From CAKSKB01 sp034186235 (GTDB taxonomy: Bacteria; Bacillota; Clostridia; HGM11514), in contig JAXGBA010000151.1 in NCBI GenBank assembly GCA_034186235.1, forward strand, positions 1 through 28,993: 28,993 nt of DNA, read 5' to 3'. The notes under the pieces were generated by a model. That model saw nothing but the letters and a program-made list of their open reading frames with translations. It was not told the origin of the DNA and did no database searches. Both the position numbers and the translations under genes were made by a program. Within the stretch, counting starts at the first letter, position 1. Each line of letters starts with the position of its first letter. Shown here piece by piece: positions 1 through 7,398 of the stretch.

Positions 1-859
1 GCTTCTGATAGTCCTTAAATTCATTCTTGAGAGCTTCTCCGAAGCAAACTGCCTTTCCTGCGATAACGTGCATAAGCGGCCCACCCTGAATTCCCGGGAA
101 AATCGCCTTGTCAATCTGCTTTGCGTATTCCTCTTTACAAAGAATCATGCCGCCCCTCGGCCCTCTTAAAGTCTTATGGGTAGTGGTTGTTACAAAGTCC
201 GCATACGGAACGGGGCTGGGGTGAAGCCCTGCCGCAACAAGACCGGCAATATGCGCCATATCAACCATCAGGTATGCGCCGACGCTCTTTGCGATATGCG
301 AAAAACGCTCAAAATCGATAATTCTCGGGTAAGCGCTTGCGCCGGCGATAATCATTTTCGGCTGAACCTCTTTTGCGGTCTTTTCAAGTGCTTCGTAATC
401 TATTCTGTGCGAATCGTCGTCAACGCCGTAAGGAACTATATTATAATAGGAACCCGACATATTTACGGGACTTCCGTGAGTCAGATGTCCGCCGTGAGCA
501 AGGCTCATGCCCATTACGGTGTCACCCGGCTTAACCATGGCGAAATAAACCGCCATATTAGCCTGCGCACCGGAGTGCGGCTGAACATTTGCGTGCTCTG
601 CTCCAAAAAGTTCCTTAGCCCTGTCCCTTGCAAGATTTTCAACAATATCAACACATTCGCAGCCGCCGTAGTATCTCTTTCCCGGATAACCTTCGGCATA
701 CTTGTTTGTGAGCGGAGAGCCCATTGCCTCCATTACCGCCTCGCTCACAAAGTTTTCGGATGCGATAAGCTCGATTTTGTTTCTCTGTCTGGTCACCTCG
801 GCCTCTATAGCCTGTGCCACCTCGGGGTCCTGTTTTGCAATTTCTTTTGTACTGTACAT
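1..859 (-). CDS. glyA: Serine hydroxymethyltransferase, 3' end cut by window edge
   Basis: PLP enzyme that interconverts serine and glycine while charging tetrahydrofolate with a one-carbon unit; cytosolic. About 286 N-terminal residues are present and the C-terminus lies beyond position 1. The translation carries the family motifs ELIASENFVS, YPGKRYYGG, HSGAQAN and THKTLRGPRGG; the PLP-binding lysine codon is at 173-175. The ATG at 859 is preceded by a good ribosome binding site (AAAGGAG, 7 nt spacer). It follows trmB in the PHP-glnS-trmB-glyA operon. Oddly, the upstream trmB frame is the same frame and contains no stop, so GlyA could be made both alone from its own site and as the C-terminal part of a TrmB-GlyA fusion. 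Identity is clear; the expression mode is inferred. Confidence 0.96.
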   Translation of the reverse strand, partial: MYSTKEIAKQDPEVAQAIEAEVTRQRNKIELIASENFVSEAVMEAMGSPLTNKYAEGYPGKRYYGGCECVDIVENLARDRAKELFGAEHANVQPHSGAQANMAVYFAMVKPGDTVMGMSLAHGGHLTHGSPVNMSGSYYNIVPYGVDDDSHRIDYEALEKTAKEVQPKMIIAGASAYPRIIDFERFSHIAKSVGAYLMVDMAHIAGLVAAGLHPSPVPYADFVTTTTHKTLRGPRGGMILCKEEYAKQIDKAIFPGIQGGPLMHVIAGKAVCFGEALKNEFKDYQK

Positions 860-1513
860 ATCAATGCTCCTTTCGGTTTTTATGTTTTCAGCCTCAACAC
901 GGTTTATCGGCACACCCTGCCCGGAAAACAGAATTTCATACTCCGTTTTCACATTGGGGATATTCTCACCGTGCAGATTATATGTCAGATTATGAAGATT
1001 GAAGCCGCATTCACGGAAGGTTTTGAGGGAATAGTCAAAGAGCCCTCTGTTGTCCGTTTTGAAATATATTCTGCCGCCGTTTTTGAGAACCTTTTTGTAA
1101 ATATTTAAAAATCCGGGGTGCGTAAGCCTTCGCTTCGCAGTCTGATTTTTCGGCCACGGGTCGGAAAAATTAAGGTAAATTCCATCAACCTCGGAAGGCT
1201 CAAAACTTTCGTAAAGCTCCCTTGCGTCGCCGTAGAAGAACCGGAGGTTCGGTATTTGCGCCTCCAAAGCCTTTTCCATGGCGAGCAACACAACATCGGG
1301 GCACTTTTCAACCGCCAGATAATTGTTTTTGGGATTCTGCAATGCGGTTTCGCATATAAACCGCCCCTTGCCGCACCCGATTTCAAGAAAAAGCGGAGCA
1401 CATCTCCCGAAGGCCTCGCCCCACCTTCCGGTGAAGTCCTTTGGGTTTTGAATCATAATGTCGGCGCACCGCCCGATTCTTTCGTCACGATGCTTTTTTT
1501 TGCGCATTCTCAT
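860..1513 (-). CDS. trmB: tRNA (guanine-N7-)-methyltransferase, reads in frame into glyA
   Basis: SAM-dependent enzyme that makes m7G46 in the variable loop of tRNAs. 218 codons lie between its ATG (1513) and the glyA ATG. Visible motifs: SAM-binding EIGCGKGRF (residues 44-52), FFYGDARE (92-99), LNFSDPWPK (114-122), the RRLTHPGF segment (128-135) and the C-terminal TEYEILFSGQGVPINRVEAE (190-209), which is where the family normally ends. No stop follows: the frame continues as NIKTERSID and then into the GlyA methionine. The gene starts 15 nt after the glnS stop, with a weak AAGGCGG site; a second ATG at 1507 is also possible. Length up to the junction is typical of TrmB, so only the stop codon seems to be missing. 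Confidence 0.93.
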
Positions 1514-1528
1514 CAGTGTAACCGCCTT

Positions 1529-3193
1529 TTATATTTTGAACGAACTTTTGAGAGATACAACCCTGTTGAAGGTGTTGTTCTCTTTCGTGTTTTTGCAGAA
1601 GTATCCTATTCTCACAAATTGAAATTTATCAAATTCCGATTCTTCGCAATATGGTTCAACAAAGCCGGAAACCGTTTCGAGAGAGCAGCGGTTAAGCAGC
1701 ATACCGTCCTTCTCGTATGAATTTTCATCATTTGCCGCATCTTTTTCGAGGAAAAGATGGTCATAAAGGTTACATTTAACCGGAATTCCGTGTTTTGCCG
1801 AAACCCACTGTATAACGCCCTTGACCTTCATATCGGCATTTTCTTCACCGGACTTGGTTTTCTCGATATAAGTGCAGTAAACCTCCTCGATTTCGCCGTT
1901 TTCGTTCTTTTTGAAATCATCGCAGTGCACAATATACGCACCCATAAGCCTGACATTGTTGCCCTTGAACATCCTGAAATACTTCTTCGGAGGCTCTTCC
2001 ATAAAATCTGTACGGTCAATGTAAAGCTCCCTCGTAAACGGAACTTTTCTTGTGCCCAGGGCTTCGTTTTCCTTATTATTTTCAATTTCGAGATATTCGC
2101 ATTTGTCCTCGGGATAATTGGTAATAATTACCTTAATTGGCTCAATCGCAGCCATAACCCTCGGGTACTTAAGCTTTAAGTCCTCACGAACGCAGTATTC
2201 GAGGAATGCGTAGTCAACCTCGCTTTTGCTCTTTGAAACGCCGACCTTTTCGATAAAGCTTCTTATAGCTTCTGGCGTGTACCCTCTTGCGCGAAGCCCC
2301 GAAACGGTGGGCATACGGGGGTCGTCCCACCCGTCGACTATGTGCTCGTCCACAAGCAGTTTGAGTTTTCTTTTGCTTGTGACATTATTTGTAAGCTCCA
2401 GCCTTGCAAACTCAATCTGTTTCGGCGGCTGCTCAATTTCACATTCCCTCAGAACCCAGTCATAAAGCGGTCTGTGGTCTTCAAATTCAAGCGTGCAAAG
2501 CGAATGAGTTATGCCCTCGATTGCGTCCTCGAGAGGATGGGCAAAATCATACATCGGATAGATGCACCATTTATCGCCGGTTCTGTGGTGGGTTGCGTGG
2601 TATATTCTGTAGATAACGGGGTCACGCATATTCATGTTCGGCGACTGCATATCGATATTTGCGCGAAGCACCCTTTCTCCGTCGGAAAACTCCCCTGCGC
2701 GCATCCTTGCAAAAAGGTCAAGATTTTCCCGGACGGAGCGGCTTGCATAAGGGCTTTTTCTGCCGGGCTCGGTAAGTGTACCCTTATATTCCTTCCACTC
2801 CTCGGGAGAAAGATCGCAAACATATGCTTTGCCTTTTTTTATAAGAAACACCGCATAATCATACATCTTTTCAAAATAGTCAGATGCATACCTTTCCTCG
2901 CCCTCCCATGAAAAGCCGAGCCATTTTACATCCTCCATAATCGAGTCGACATACTCGGTATCCTCTTTTACGGGATTGGTGTCATCAAAGCGGAGATTGC
3001 ATTTTCCGCCGTATTTTTCCGCCGTCATGAAATCAACGCAAATCGCCTTTGCGTGCCCGATATGAAGGTAACCGTTCGGTTCGGGCGGAAACCTCGTGTA
3101 AACCTTGCCGCCGTAAGCACCCTTTTCGTTGTCTTCTTCTATAATATTATGAATAAAGTTTGAAGCCATAACTGTATCGTTCATATCATTCAC
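1529..3193 (-). CDS. glnS: Glutaminyl-tRNA synthetase
   Basis: Class I synthetase that attaches glutamine to tRNA-Gln. The 554 residues match the usual GlnRS size. FPPEPNGYLHIGHAKA (residues 35-50) holds the HIGH signature, FDDTNP (69-74) the acceptor-stem region, and VTSKRKL (271-277) the KMSKS-type loop in the form used by GlnRS; WDDPRMPT and the anticodon-binding beta-barrel region follow. Many Firmicutes lack GlnRS and form Gln-tRNA by amidation with GatCAB, so its presence is taxonomically informative. The open frame begins with GTG at 3193 (GAGG site 8 nt before); ATGs at codons 4 and 9 are alternatives. It directly abuts the PHP gene stop, indicating co-transcription. Confidence 0.96.
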   Translation of the reverse strand: MNDMNDTVMASNFIHNIIEEDNEKGAYGGKVYTRFPPEPNGYLHIGHAKAICVDFMTAEKYGGKCNLRFDDTNPVKEDTEYVDSIMEDVKWLGFSWEGEERYASDYFEKMYDYAVFLIKKGKAYVCDLSPEEWKEYKGTLTEPGRKSPYASRSVRENLDLFARMRAGEFSDGERVLRANIDMQSPNMNMRDPVIYRIYHATHHRTGDKWCIYPMYDFAHPLEDAIEGITHSLCTLEFEDHRPLYDWVLRECEIEQPPKQIEFARLELTNNVTSKRKLKLLVDEHIVDGWDDPRMPTVSGLRARGYTPEAIRSFIEKVGVSKSKSEVDYAFLEYCVREDLKLKYPRVMAAIEPIKVIITNYPEDKCEYLEIENNKENEALGTRKVPFTRELYIDRTDFMEEPPKKYFRMFKGNNVRLMGAYIVHCDDFKKNENGEIEEVYCTYIEKTKSGEENADMKVKGVIQWVSAKHGIPVKCNLYDHLFLEKDAANDENSYEKDGMLLNRCSLETVSGFVEPYCEESEFDKFQFVRIGYFCKNTKENNTFNRVVSLKSSFKI

Positions 3194-3898
3194 CTATAAT
3201 TCCTCTTTGAAAATTTTGGTTTTACTGTTCCTGACTAACCTCAGCATATCGTGCGGAGAAGTTATTTTTTCTTCCGTTTCGATTCCCGAAATCCATTGTC
3301 GCTCCATGTTGTGGAAATCTGAACCCGAAGTTTTTGAAAGCCCGTAGAAATCCGCAAATATTTCAGCCATGCGGTTTTCGCCGTCGGGCCTTGAGGAATT
3401 GAGCACCTCAACGCCGTCAACGCTCTTAGGAACAAGCCTCACCATATCTATATAGTCCGACTCCCGAAACGGATGAGCGTGAATTATAAAGCCGCCGTTT
3501 TTGTGGATAAAATCGCAGTATTCGGGGAGCTCAAGCTCCATAATTTCCGGATGAGCAAGCATCCATGCCTTGTCAAGACCGTAGGTTAAAAAGTCGTTTC
3601 CGCCGCATTTCTTTCCGCCTTTGCCCCTGTACCAATAGCTGTATTCCCAGCCGAAAAACACATCGAGCCCACATTTATCCCCGAGGCGCTTTGCCTCCTC
3701 ATAGGGTTTGCAGTACAGCTCAACCTGCTGTTCCCACGGGAGCGTCTTGTCGACCGTAGTGTTGCCGTTTAAGAAATGATCCGTGATAAAAAGCCCCGTA
3801 TATTTATGTTTTTTATAAAACTTAACAACTTCCTCCACCGAAGCCGCTGCGCATCGGCTGCCCATGCTTGTGTGGCAGTGAGTTTCATATTTAAACAT
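3194..3898 (-). CDS. PHP-domain phosphoesterase
   Basis: 234-residue single-domain PHP (polymerase and histidinol phosphatase) metal-dependent phosphoesterase. The metal ligands are all visible: HCH (H7, H9), TDH (D40, H41), WEYS (E85), HAH (H140, H142) and SDFH (D194, H196). Substrate cannot be told from sequence; relatives hydrolyse histidinol phosphate, nucleotides or oligoribonucleotides. It is the first gene of the minus-strand operon with glnS, trmB and glyA. The ATG at 3898 follows an AGAGG site. A consensus-like promoter lies just upstream (3929-3957). Family assignment is secure; a specific function such as HisK is not supported by any his gene nearby. Confidence 0.88.
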   Translation of the reverse strand: MFKYETHCHTSMGSRCAAASVEEVVKFYKKHKYTGLFITDHFLNGNTTVDKTLPWEQQVELYCKPYEEAKRLGDKCGLDVFFGWEYSYWYRGKGGKKCGGNDFLTYGLDKAWMLAHPEIMELELPEYCDFIHKNGGFIIHAHPFRESDYIDMVRLVPKSVDGVEVLNSSRPDGENRMAEIFADFYGLSKTSGSDFHNMERQWISGIETEEKITSPHDMLRLVRNSKTKIFKEEL

Positions 3899-3928
3899 AG
3901 AAAAACCTCTTTTATCTATATTATATAA

Positions 3929-3957
3929 ATTTTATCATAATTATTCAATTGTGTCAA
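3929..3957 (-). promoter_or_regulatory. Sigma-A-type promoter of the PHP-glnS-trmB-glyA operon
   Basis: On the minus strand a perfect -35 TTGACA (3952-3957) is followed after 17 nt by TAAAAT (3929-3934). It lies 31 bp upstream of the PHP start and is back to back with the greA promoter; the two -35 boxes are separated by a single base pair. Confidence 0.75.
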
Positions 3958-3958
3958 C

Positions 3959-3987
3959 TTGTATTTTGCAAAGTTTTGTAGTATAAT
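3959..3987 (+). promoter_or_regulatory. Sigma-A-type promoter of greA-like gene
   Basis: TTGTAT (3959-3964), 17-nt spacer, perfect -10 TATAAT (3982-3987). It diverges from the PHP operon promoter, so one regulator bound here could affect both directions (inference). Confidence 0.75.
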
Positions 3988-4008
3988 AAATATAGGAGGT
4001 TGTTCAAA

Positions 4009-4509
4009 ATGTATGATGAACTCACGAAAACCGATATAGAAAAAATGAAAGAGGAGATTGAATACCGCAAAGTTAAGCTCCGCCCGAAGCTTCTTGAAGA
4101 TGTAAAGGTTGCGAGGGCGTTCGGAGATTTGAGCGAAAATTTTGAGTACAAAGAGGCAAAGAGGGTCAAAAACCGCAACGAGAGCCGCATAAGATACCTC
4201 ACAAATATGATAAAAACCGCAAAAATCATCGAGGATAACTCATCTAACGACACCGTAGGGCTGTACGACATCGTGAAATGTTTTGACTGCGAGTTTGAGG
4301 AGGAAGTGACCTTCCGTGTGGTGACAACGATAAGGAGCCGTGCAAATCAGGGAATGGTCAGCAAGGAATCGCCCATCGGTAAGAAGCTTCTCGGACGAAA
4401 GGTGGGCGAACGGGTGGAAATCGAGTCGCCGGACGGCTCATACATGCTTGAAATCAGAAAAATTACAAAAGCGGAAGACGACGGTTCATCGCCGATATCG
4501 TCATATTAA
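4009..4509 (+). CDS. greA: GreA-type transcript cleavage factor
   Basis: 166-residue protein with GreA architecture. An N-terminal antiparallel coiled coil (about residues 5-75) bears the tip motif VARAFGDLSENFEY, with the acidic pair D40 and E43 that GreA uses to stimulate RNA polymerase backtrack cleavage. A C-terminal FKBP-like domain (about 83-155) includes the segment SPIGKKLLGRKVGERVEI. It acts in the RNA polymerase secondary channel. ATG 4009 is chosen because AGGAGG ends at 3999, 9 nt before it; an earlier TTG at 4000 abuts that site. Its own promoter is at 3959-3987. Clostridia often carry more than one GreA/GreB-like protein, so this could be a paralogue rather than the main GreA. 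Confidence 0.88.
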   Translation: MYDELTKTDIEKMKEEIEYRKVKLRPKLLEDVKVARAFGDLSENFEYKEAKRVKNRNESRIRYLTNMIKTAKIIEDNSSNDTVGLYDIVKCFDCEFEEEVTFRVVTTIRSRANQGMVSKESPIGKKLLGRKVGERVEIESPDGSYMLEIRKITKAEDDGSSPISSY

Positions 4510-4549
4510 AGCGGAGAGCGGCATAAAATTTTAATCGGAGGTGCTTTAC

Positions 4550-5527
4550 ATGACTGATAATTTAAAATTCTACGCCGCAGCAAACACCTGCACGGGCTAT
4601 GTCAGTTTTCTGGACGAATATGCCGCAAGGTGCGAAAAAACGATTGCCGTAAAAAATGCTCCGGAGGCATGCCGAAGGCTGATTGCGGACCGCCTCGGGC
4701 GGTGCCTGACGGTTTTAAGGCCCGGAACGGCCGATTTTGCGGACGGATTTTATTTTCCGGAAAAATCGGCGCTGATTGCAGACGCCGCCATCTTGCCCTC
4801 GGCAAAATACGAATTTGAGTTTGCCGCAGGTGATAGACCGGATTTAAGCGGGCTTTACGGAAAAATGTACGCATTGCTTGCGGACGCAAAGGTAATTCAT
4901 GACGAATGGGAGAAAATTTATATTTCCGAAATGGATTTTTCATCCGCTGACAGAATTGCAAACCGTATTCTGGTGAATATTCCGGAAAAGGCAGGCGGAA
5001 AGAGCGGCGAAAACGAAAACAGATTTTTCGGCTCAATGCTGCCGGAAGGATCCGTTAACTACATAAACGAGCTGACGGACGGATTTGCGAAAAGAATTTT
5101 CATAAAAGGCAGACCCGGCAGCGGCAAATCGACGCTCATGCGGAAAGTGGCGGAAGCCGCAAGGGAGCGGGGGTTTGACACGGAAAGCTATTTTTGCAGC
5201 TTTGACCCCGGGAGCTACGATATGGTAATAATCAGGGAAATCGGATTCTGTATATTTGACGCAACCGCACCGCACGAGCTTTTCCCAAAACGAGCAAGCG
5301 ACGAAACGCTTGATTTGTACGCTCTTTGCATAAACCACGAAACGGACGCAAAATTTACCGCCGAACTTTCGGATATATCGGGAAGATATGCCGAAAAAAT
5401 GAACGAAGCAAGAAAAATTCTGGCAGAAACCGAAAAAGCACGGACGGAATATAACAGGAATCTTCCGTTTGATAAAAACACCGCAGAAAAAATCATTGCG
5501 CAGATGAAAGAAGTAATCGGAATATAG
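4550..5527 (+). CDS. Two-lobed P-loop ATPase-like protein with degenerate first lobe
   Basis: 325-residue protein recognised as a member of an uncharacterised Firmicutes family built from two tandem P-loop NTPase copies (PRK06851-type in my recollection). The second copy is intact: Walker A GRPGSGKST at residues 187-195, then the family motifs FCSFDPGSYDMVII and IFDATAPHELFP. The first copy begins with the usual FYAAANTCTGYVSF (7-20), but its Walker A position reads VKNAPEACRR (34-43) without the glycines, lysine and serine/threonine. It retains DAKVIHDEWEKIY before the second copy. The tail (about 280-310) looks helical or coiled. ATG 4550 follows CGGAGG with 7-8 nt; an upstream GTG lies inside that site. 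It sits 40 bp behind greA. Cellular function unknown. Confidence 0.75.
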   Translation: MTDNLKFYAAANTCTGYVSFLDEYAARCEKTIAVKNAPEACRRLIADRLGRCLTVLRPGTADFADGFYFPEKSALIADAAILPSAKYEFEFAAGDRPDLSGLYGKMYALLADAKVIHDEWEKIYISEMDFSSADRIANRILVNIPEKAGGKSGENENRFFGSMLPEGSVNYINELTDGFAKRIFIKGRPGSGKSTLMRKVAEAARERGFDTESYFCSFDPGSYDMVIIREIGFCIFDATAPHELFPKRASDETLDLYALCINHETDAKFTAELSDISGRYAEKMNEARKILAETEKARTEYNRNLPFDKNTAEKIIAQMKEVIGI

Positions 5528-5530
5528 AGA

Positions 5531-5589
5531 AGAGATAATAGCGAATGTTGATTTCCGCCGAGGGCGGAAATCAACCTACACTATTATCT
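5531..5589. repeat. Extended palindromic intergenic element
   Basis: A perfect 13-bp inverted repeat GTTGATTTCCGCC / GGCGGAAATCAAC (5547-5559 and 5563-5575) encloses a 3-nt loop GAG. It is flanked by a second complementary pair, AGATAATAG (5533-5541) with CTATTATCT (5581-5589), separated from the core by 5 nt on each side. A pyrimidine-rich stretch of CTATT-type repeats follows to about 5614. It sits just after the stop of the P-loop gene. There is no clean T-tract, so it resembles a small mobile palindromic repeat or MITE remnant more than a standard terminator, although it may also end transcription. 5590-5675 shows no gene. Confidence 0.65.
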
Positions 5590-5675
5590 ATTATCTTTTC
5601 TCTATTCTCTATTTTCAGCCCCTCGGCGAAAAGCTGCTCGCTCGATTAATTTGACTGTTCATGAGATAGGCTCTT

Positions 5676-5903
5676 CTATTTAAAAATCTCCGTTCCCGAA
5701 AGAAACAGCACCGCCAAAATAATTAGGGTTACCTTGTCGGACTTTGAATCCGTAAGCAGCAGCAAAATCACCGCAATAAGGATAATATCATCATTGGCAA
5801 TTCCGCCGAGACCGCCGATTTTTGCCGTATGTAACTCCTCGTCCTCCACTTCCTGAGGTATCACTACCTCATCGCTGTACGCTCCGCCGTACGGCTGTTC
5901 CAT
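5676..5903 (-). CDS. Small membrane protein of unknown function
   Basis: 75 residues: an acidic, polar N-terminus (EVVIPQEVEDEELHT), then a glycine-rich stretch and two short hydrophobic segments (about residues 40-51 and 58-70) separated by the charged turn TDSKSDK. The shape suggests a hairpin-like small membrane protein. It begins 1 nt after the stop of the preceding 107-residue gene, whose 3' end supplies its ribosome binding site, so the three small genes 6497 to 5676 form one operon. I do not recognise the family. Confidence 0.6.
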   Translation of the reverse strand: MEQPYGGAYSDEVVIPQEVEDEELHTAKIGGLGGIANDDIILIAVILLLLTDSKSDKVTLIILAVLFLSGTEIFK

Positions 5904-5904
5904 A

Positions 5905-6228
5905 TTAAAGTCCTCCCTTCATTTCCTTAAACAAATCCGAAATTTTTGTCAGACTCAGAAGCCTCACCATTCCGTCAAGCTGCGAAGCTCTCCCGGGGCT
6001 CATGTACGGGCGGAGCGACGAAAGCAGCGATACTCTGGGGTCGGGTTTTGAATTGATTTTATCATACGCATTTTTGATTTTCATAATAGATTCGATGTCA
6101 AATCCGCTCGTCTGCGGCTGTTTTTCGGGTGCTTTTGCGCCGCCGAGCAGTTCGGAAAGCTTCTCCGCACCGCCGCCGTCAAGAAGACCCTTCAGCCTGT
6201 CGGCGAGTGCGCCGATATCATCCGCCAT
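5905..6228 (-). CDS. Conserved Clostridia-type small protein, unknown function
   Basis: 107 residues, mostly helical, with a low-complexity Gly/Ala/Pro/Gln linker at about 19-41. The C-terminal part contains DPRVSLLSSLRPYMSPGRA (about residues 63-81), then a leucine-rich helix ending DLFKEMKGG. From memory, similar proteins with a PDPRV-LL-ALRPYLS core occur in many spore-forming Clostridia; a link to sporulation is only a suspicion. Starts 2 nt after the 88-residue gene stop. Both of these genes begin with MAD. Confidence 0.65.
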   Translation of the reverse strand: MADDIGALADRLKGLLDGGGAEKLSELLGGAKAPEKQPQTSGFDIESIMKIKNAYDKINSKPDPRVSLLSSLRPYMSPGRASQLDGMVRLLSLTKISDLFKEMKGGL

Positions 6229-6230
6229 AA

Positions 6231-6497
6231 CTATTCCCTCCCGTCAAGAAGCGCAATAAGCCTTTTTATGTTTTCGGGATTATCGGTAATCCCCTCAAAT
6301 CCTTTCTTTGCGTTCGGCTTGATTTCGCCGATGAGTTTCATAAGCGATTCCCTGTCAGTCGCCTTGATTTTTCTCGTAAGTTCTCTCCCCTCGGGTGTTG
6401 AAAGCATCTGCCTGAACCTCGGTATTGCGGCATTAAGAGCGTTTTTATCCATGCCGGAAATAAGTTCCCGAAGCACCGTGTTTAAATTGTCAGCCAT
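6231..6497 (-). CDS. Small helical protein of unknown function
   Basis: 88 residues, all-helical in appearance, charged and soluble; no signal or membrane segment and no recognised domain. It is the first gene of the three-gene minus operon. ATG 6497 has a GAGGTG ribosome binding site 6-7 nt upstream. A TATAAT-like box lies in the upstream AT-rich DNA but no convincing -35 partner was found. Confidence 0.6.
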   Translation of the reverse strand: MADNLNTVLRELISGMDKNALNAAIPRFRQMLSTPEGRELTRKIKATDRESLMKLIGEIKPNAKKGFEGITDNPENIKRLIALLDGRE

Positions 6498-6561
6498 AAT
6501 TCCACCTCAATTTTAATATATGTTCTGCAAAAAAATGTATTCTAATTATATAATATGCGAC

Positions 6562-6590
6562 TTGACTAATTTGGTGATTGCGGTTATACT
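6562..6590 (+). promoter_or_regulatory. Promoter of coaX operon
   Basis: TTGACT (6562-6567), 17-nt spacer, TATACT (6585-6590), ending 22 nt before the coaX ATG; the GAGGGAGG ribosome binding site is at 6596-6603, so the predicted leader is very short. Confidence 0.75.
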
Positions 6591-6612
6591 ATTATGAGGG
6601 AGGTTTTGCCGC

Positions 6613-7398
6613 ATGATTTTACTTATTGATGTTGGAAACACAAATATAGTATTCGGACTTCACGATAAAAAAGCCATCTGCGACAGCTGGAGGGTTTCAA
6701 CAACAGCGGACCGCTCGGTGGACGAGCTTGGGCTGACACTTCTGCAGTTTCTTAATCTTAAGGGCTGTGCACCTTCGGCTATTGAGGATATAATTATATC
6801 GTCCGTTGTGCCGCCGATAATGTTCACACTGGAGCGCGCCCTCGAAAAATATATAGGAAAAGACCCGATAGTTATAAATAACCGCATGGATTTGGGGCTT
6901 AACATTAAATACGATAATCCCGGGGAGGTCGGTGCGGACAGAATCGTTAATGCAATGGCCGTAAGGAAGATATACGGCACGCCGGCGATAATAATCGATT
7001 TCGGCACAGCCACGACATTCTGTGCGGTCGACGCCATGGGCGATTACCTCGGCGGCTCTATTCTGCCGGGAATCAAAATCTCGCTTGACGCACTTTTTAA
7101 CAAAGCTGCAAAGCTGCCGAGAATCGAAATTACCGAACCTGATTTTGCAATCGGTACAAATACGGTTTCGAGTATGCAGTCGGGTATATATTACGGCTAC
7201 GCCGGCTCGGTTTCGTATATCACCAAAAAGATGAAAAAGGAACTTGCGCCGGAAGGCAAAAAGGTCAAAGTTATCGCAACGGGCGGCCTTGCGCATCTTA
7301 TAGCGGAGGAGGCCGGCTGCATTGATATTATCGACCGCAACCTGACGCTTGAGGGCCTCAAAATAATCTACGATATTATAAAGGAAAAACAAAGATGA
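6613..7398 (+). CDS. coaX: Type III pantothenate kinase
   Basis: Phosphorylates pantothenate, the first step of coenzyme A synthesis, using the ASKHA fold; type III enzymes are not feedback-inhibited by CoA. 261 residues, normal for the family. Motifs: DVGNTNIVFG (6-15, phosphate 1 loop), PGEVGADR (103-110, with catalytic D109), DFGTATTF (129-136, phosphate 2 loop) and the adenosine motif VIATGGLAHLI near residue 220. First gene of its transcript; its last codon and stop overlap the following gene by 4 nt (ATGA), indicating translational coupling. Confidence 0.96.
   Translation: MILLIDVGNTNIVFGLHDKKAICDSWRVSTTADRSVDELGLTLLQFLNLKGCAPSAIEDIIISSVVPPIMFTLERALEKYIGKDPIVINNRMDLGLNIKYDNPGEVGADRIVNAMAVRKIYGTPAIIIDFGTATTFCAVDAMGDYLGGSILPGIKISLDALFNKAAKLPRIEITEPDFAIGTNTVSSMQSGIYYGYAGSVSYITKKMKKELAPEGKKVKVIATGGLAHLIAEEAGCIDIIDRNLTLEGLKIIYDIIKEKQR

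Noticed and set aside
176..1108. 310-codon plus-strand open frame
   Set aside because: It is antisense to the glyA and trmB coding sequence, whose conserved motifs are plain on the minus strand; the plus frame has no recognisable domain or ribosome binding site.
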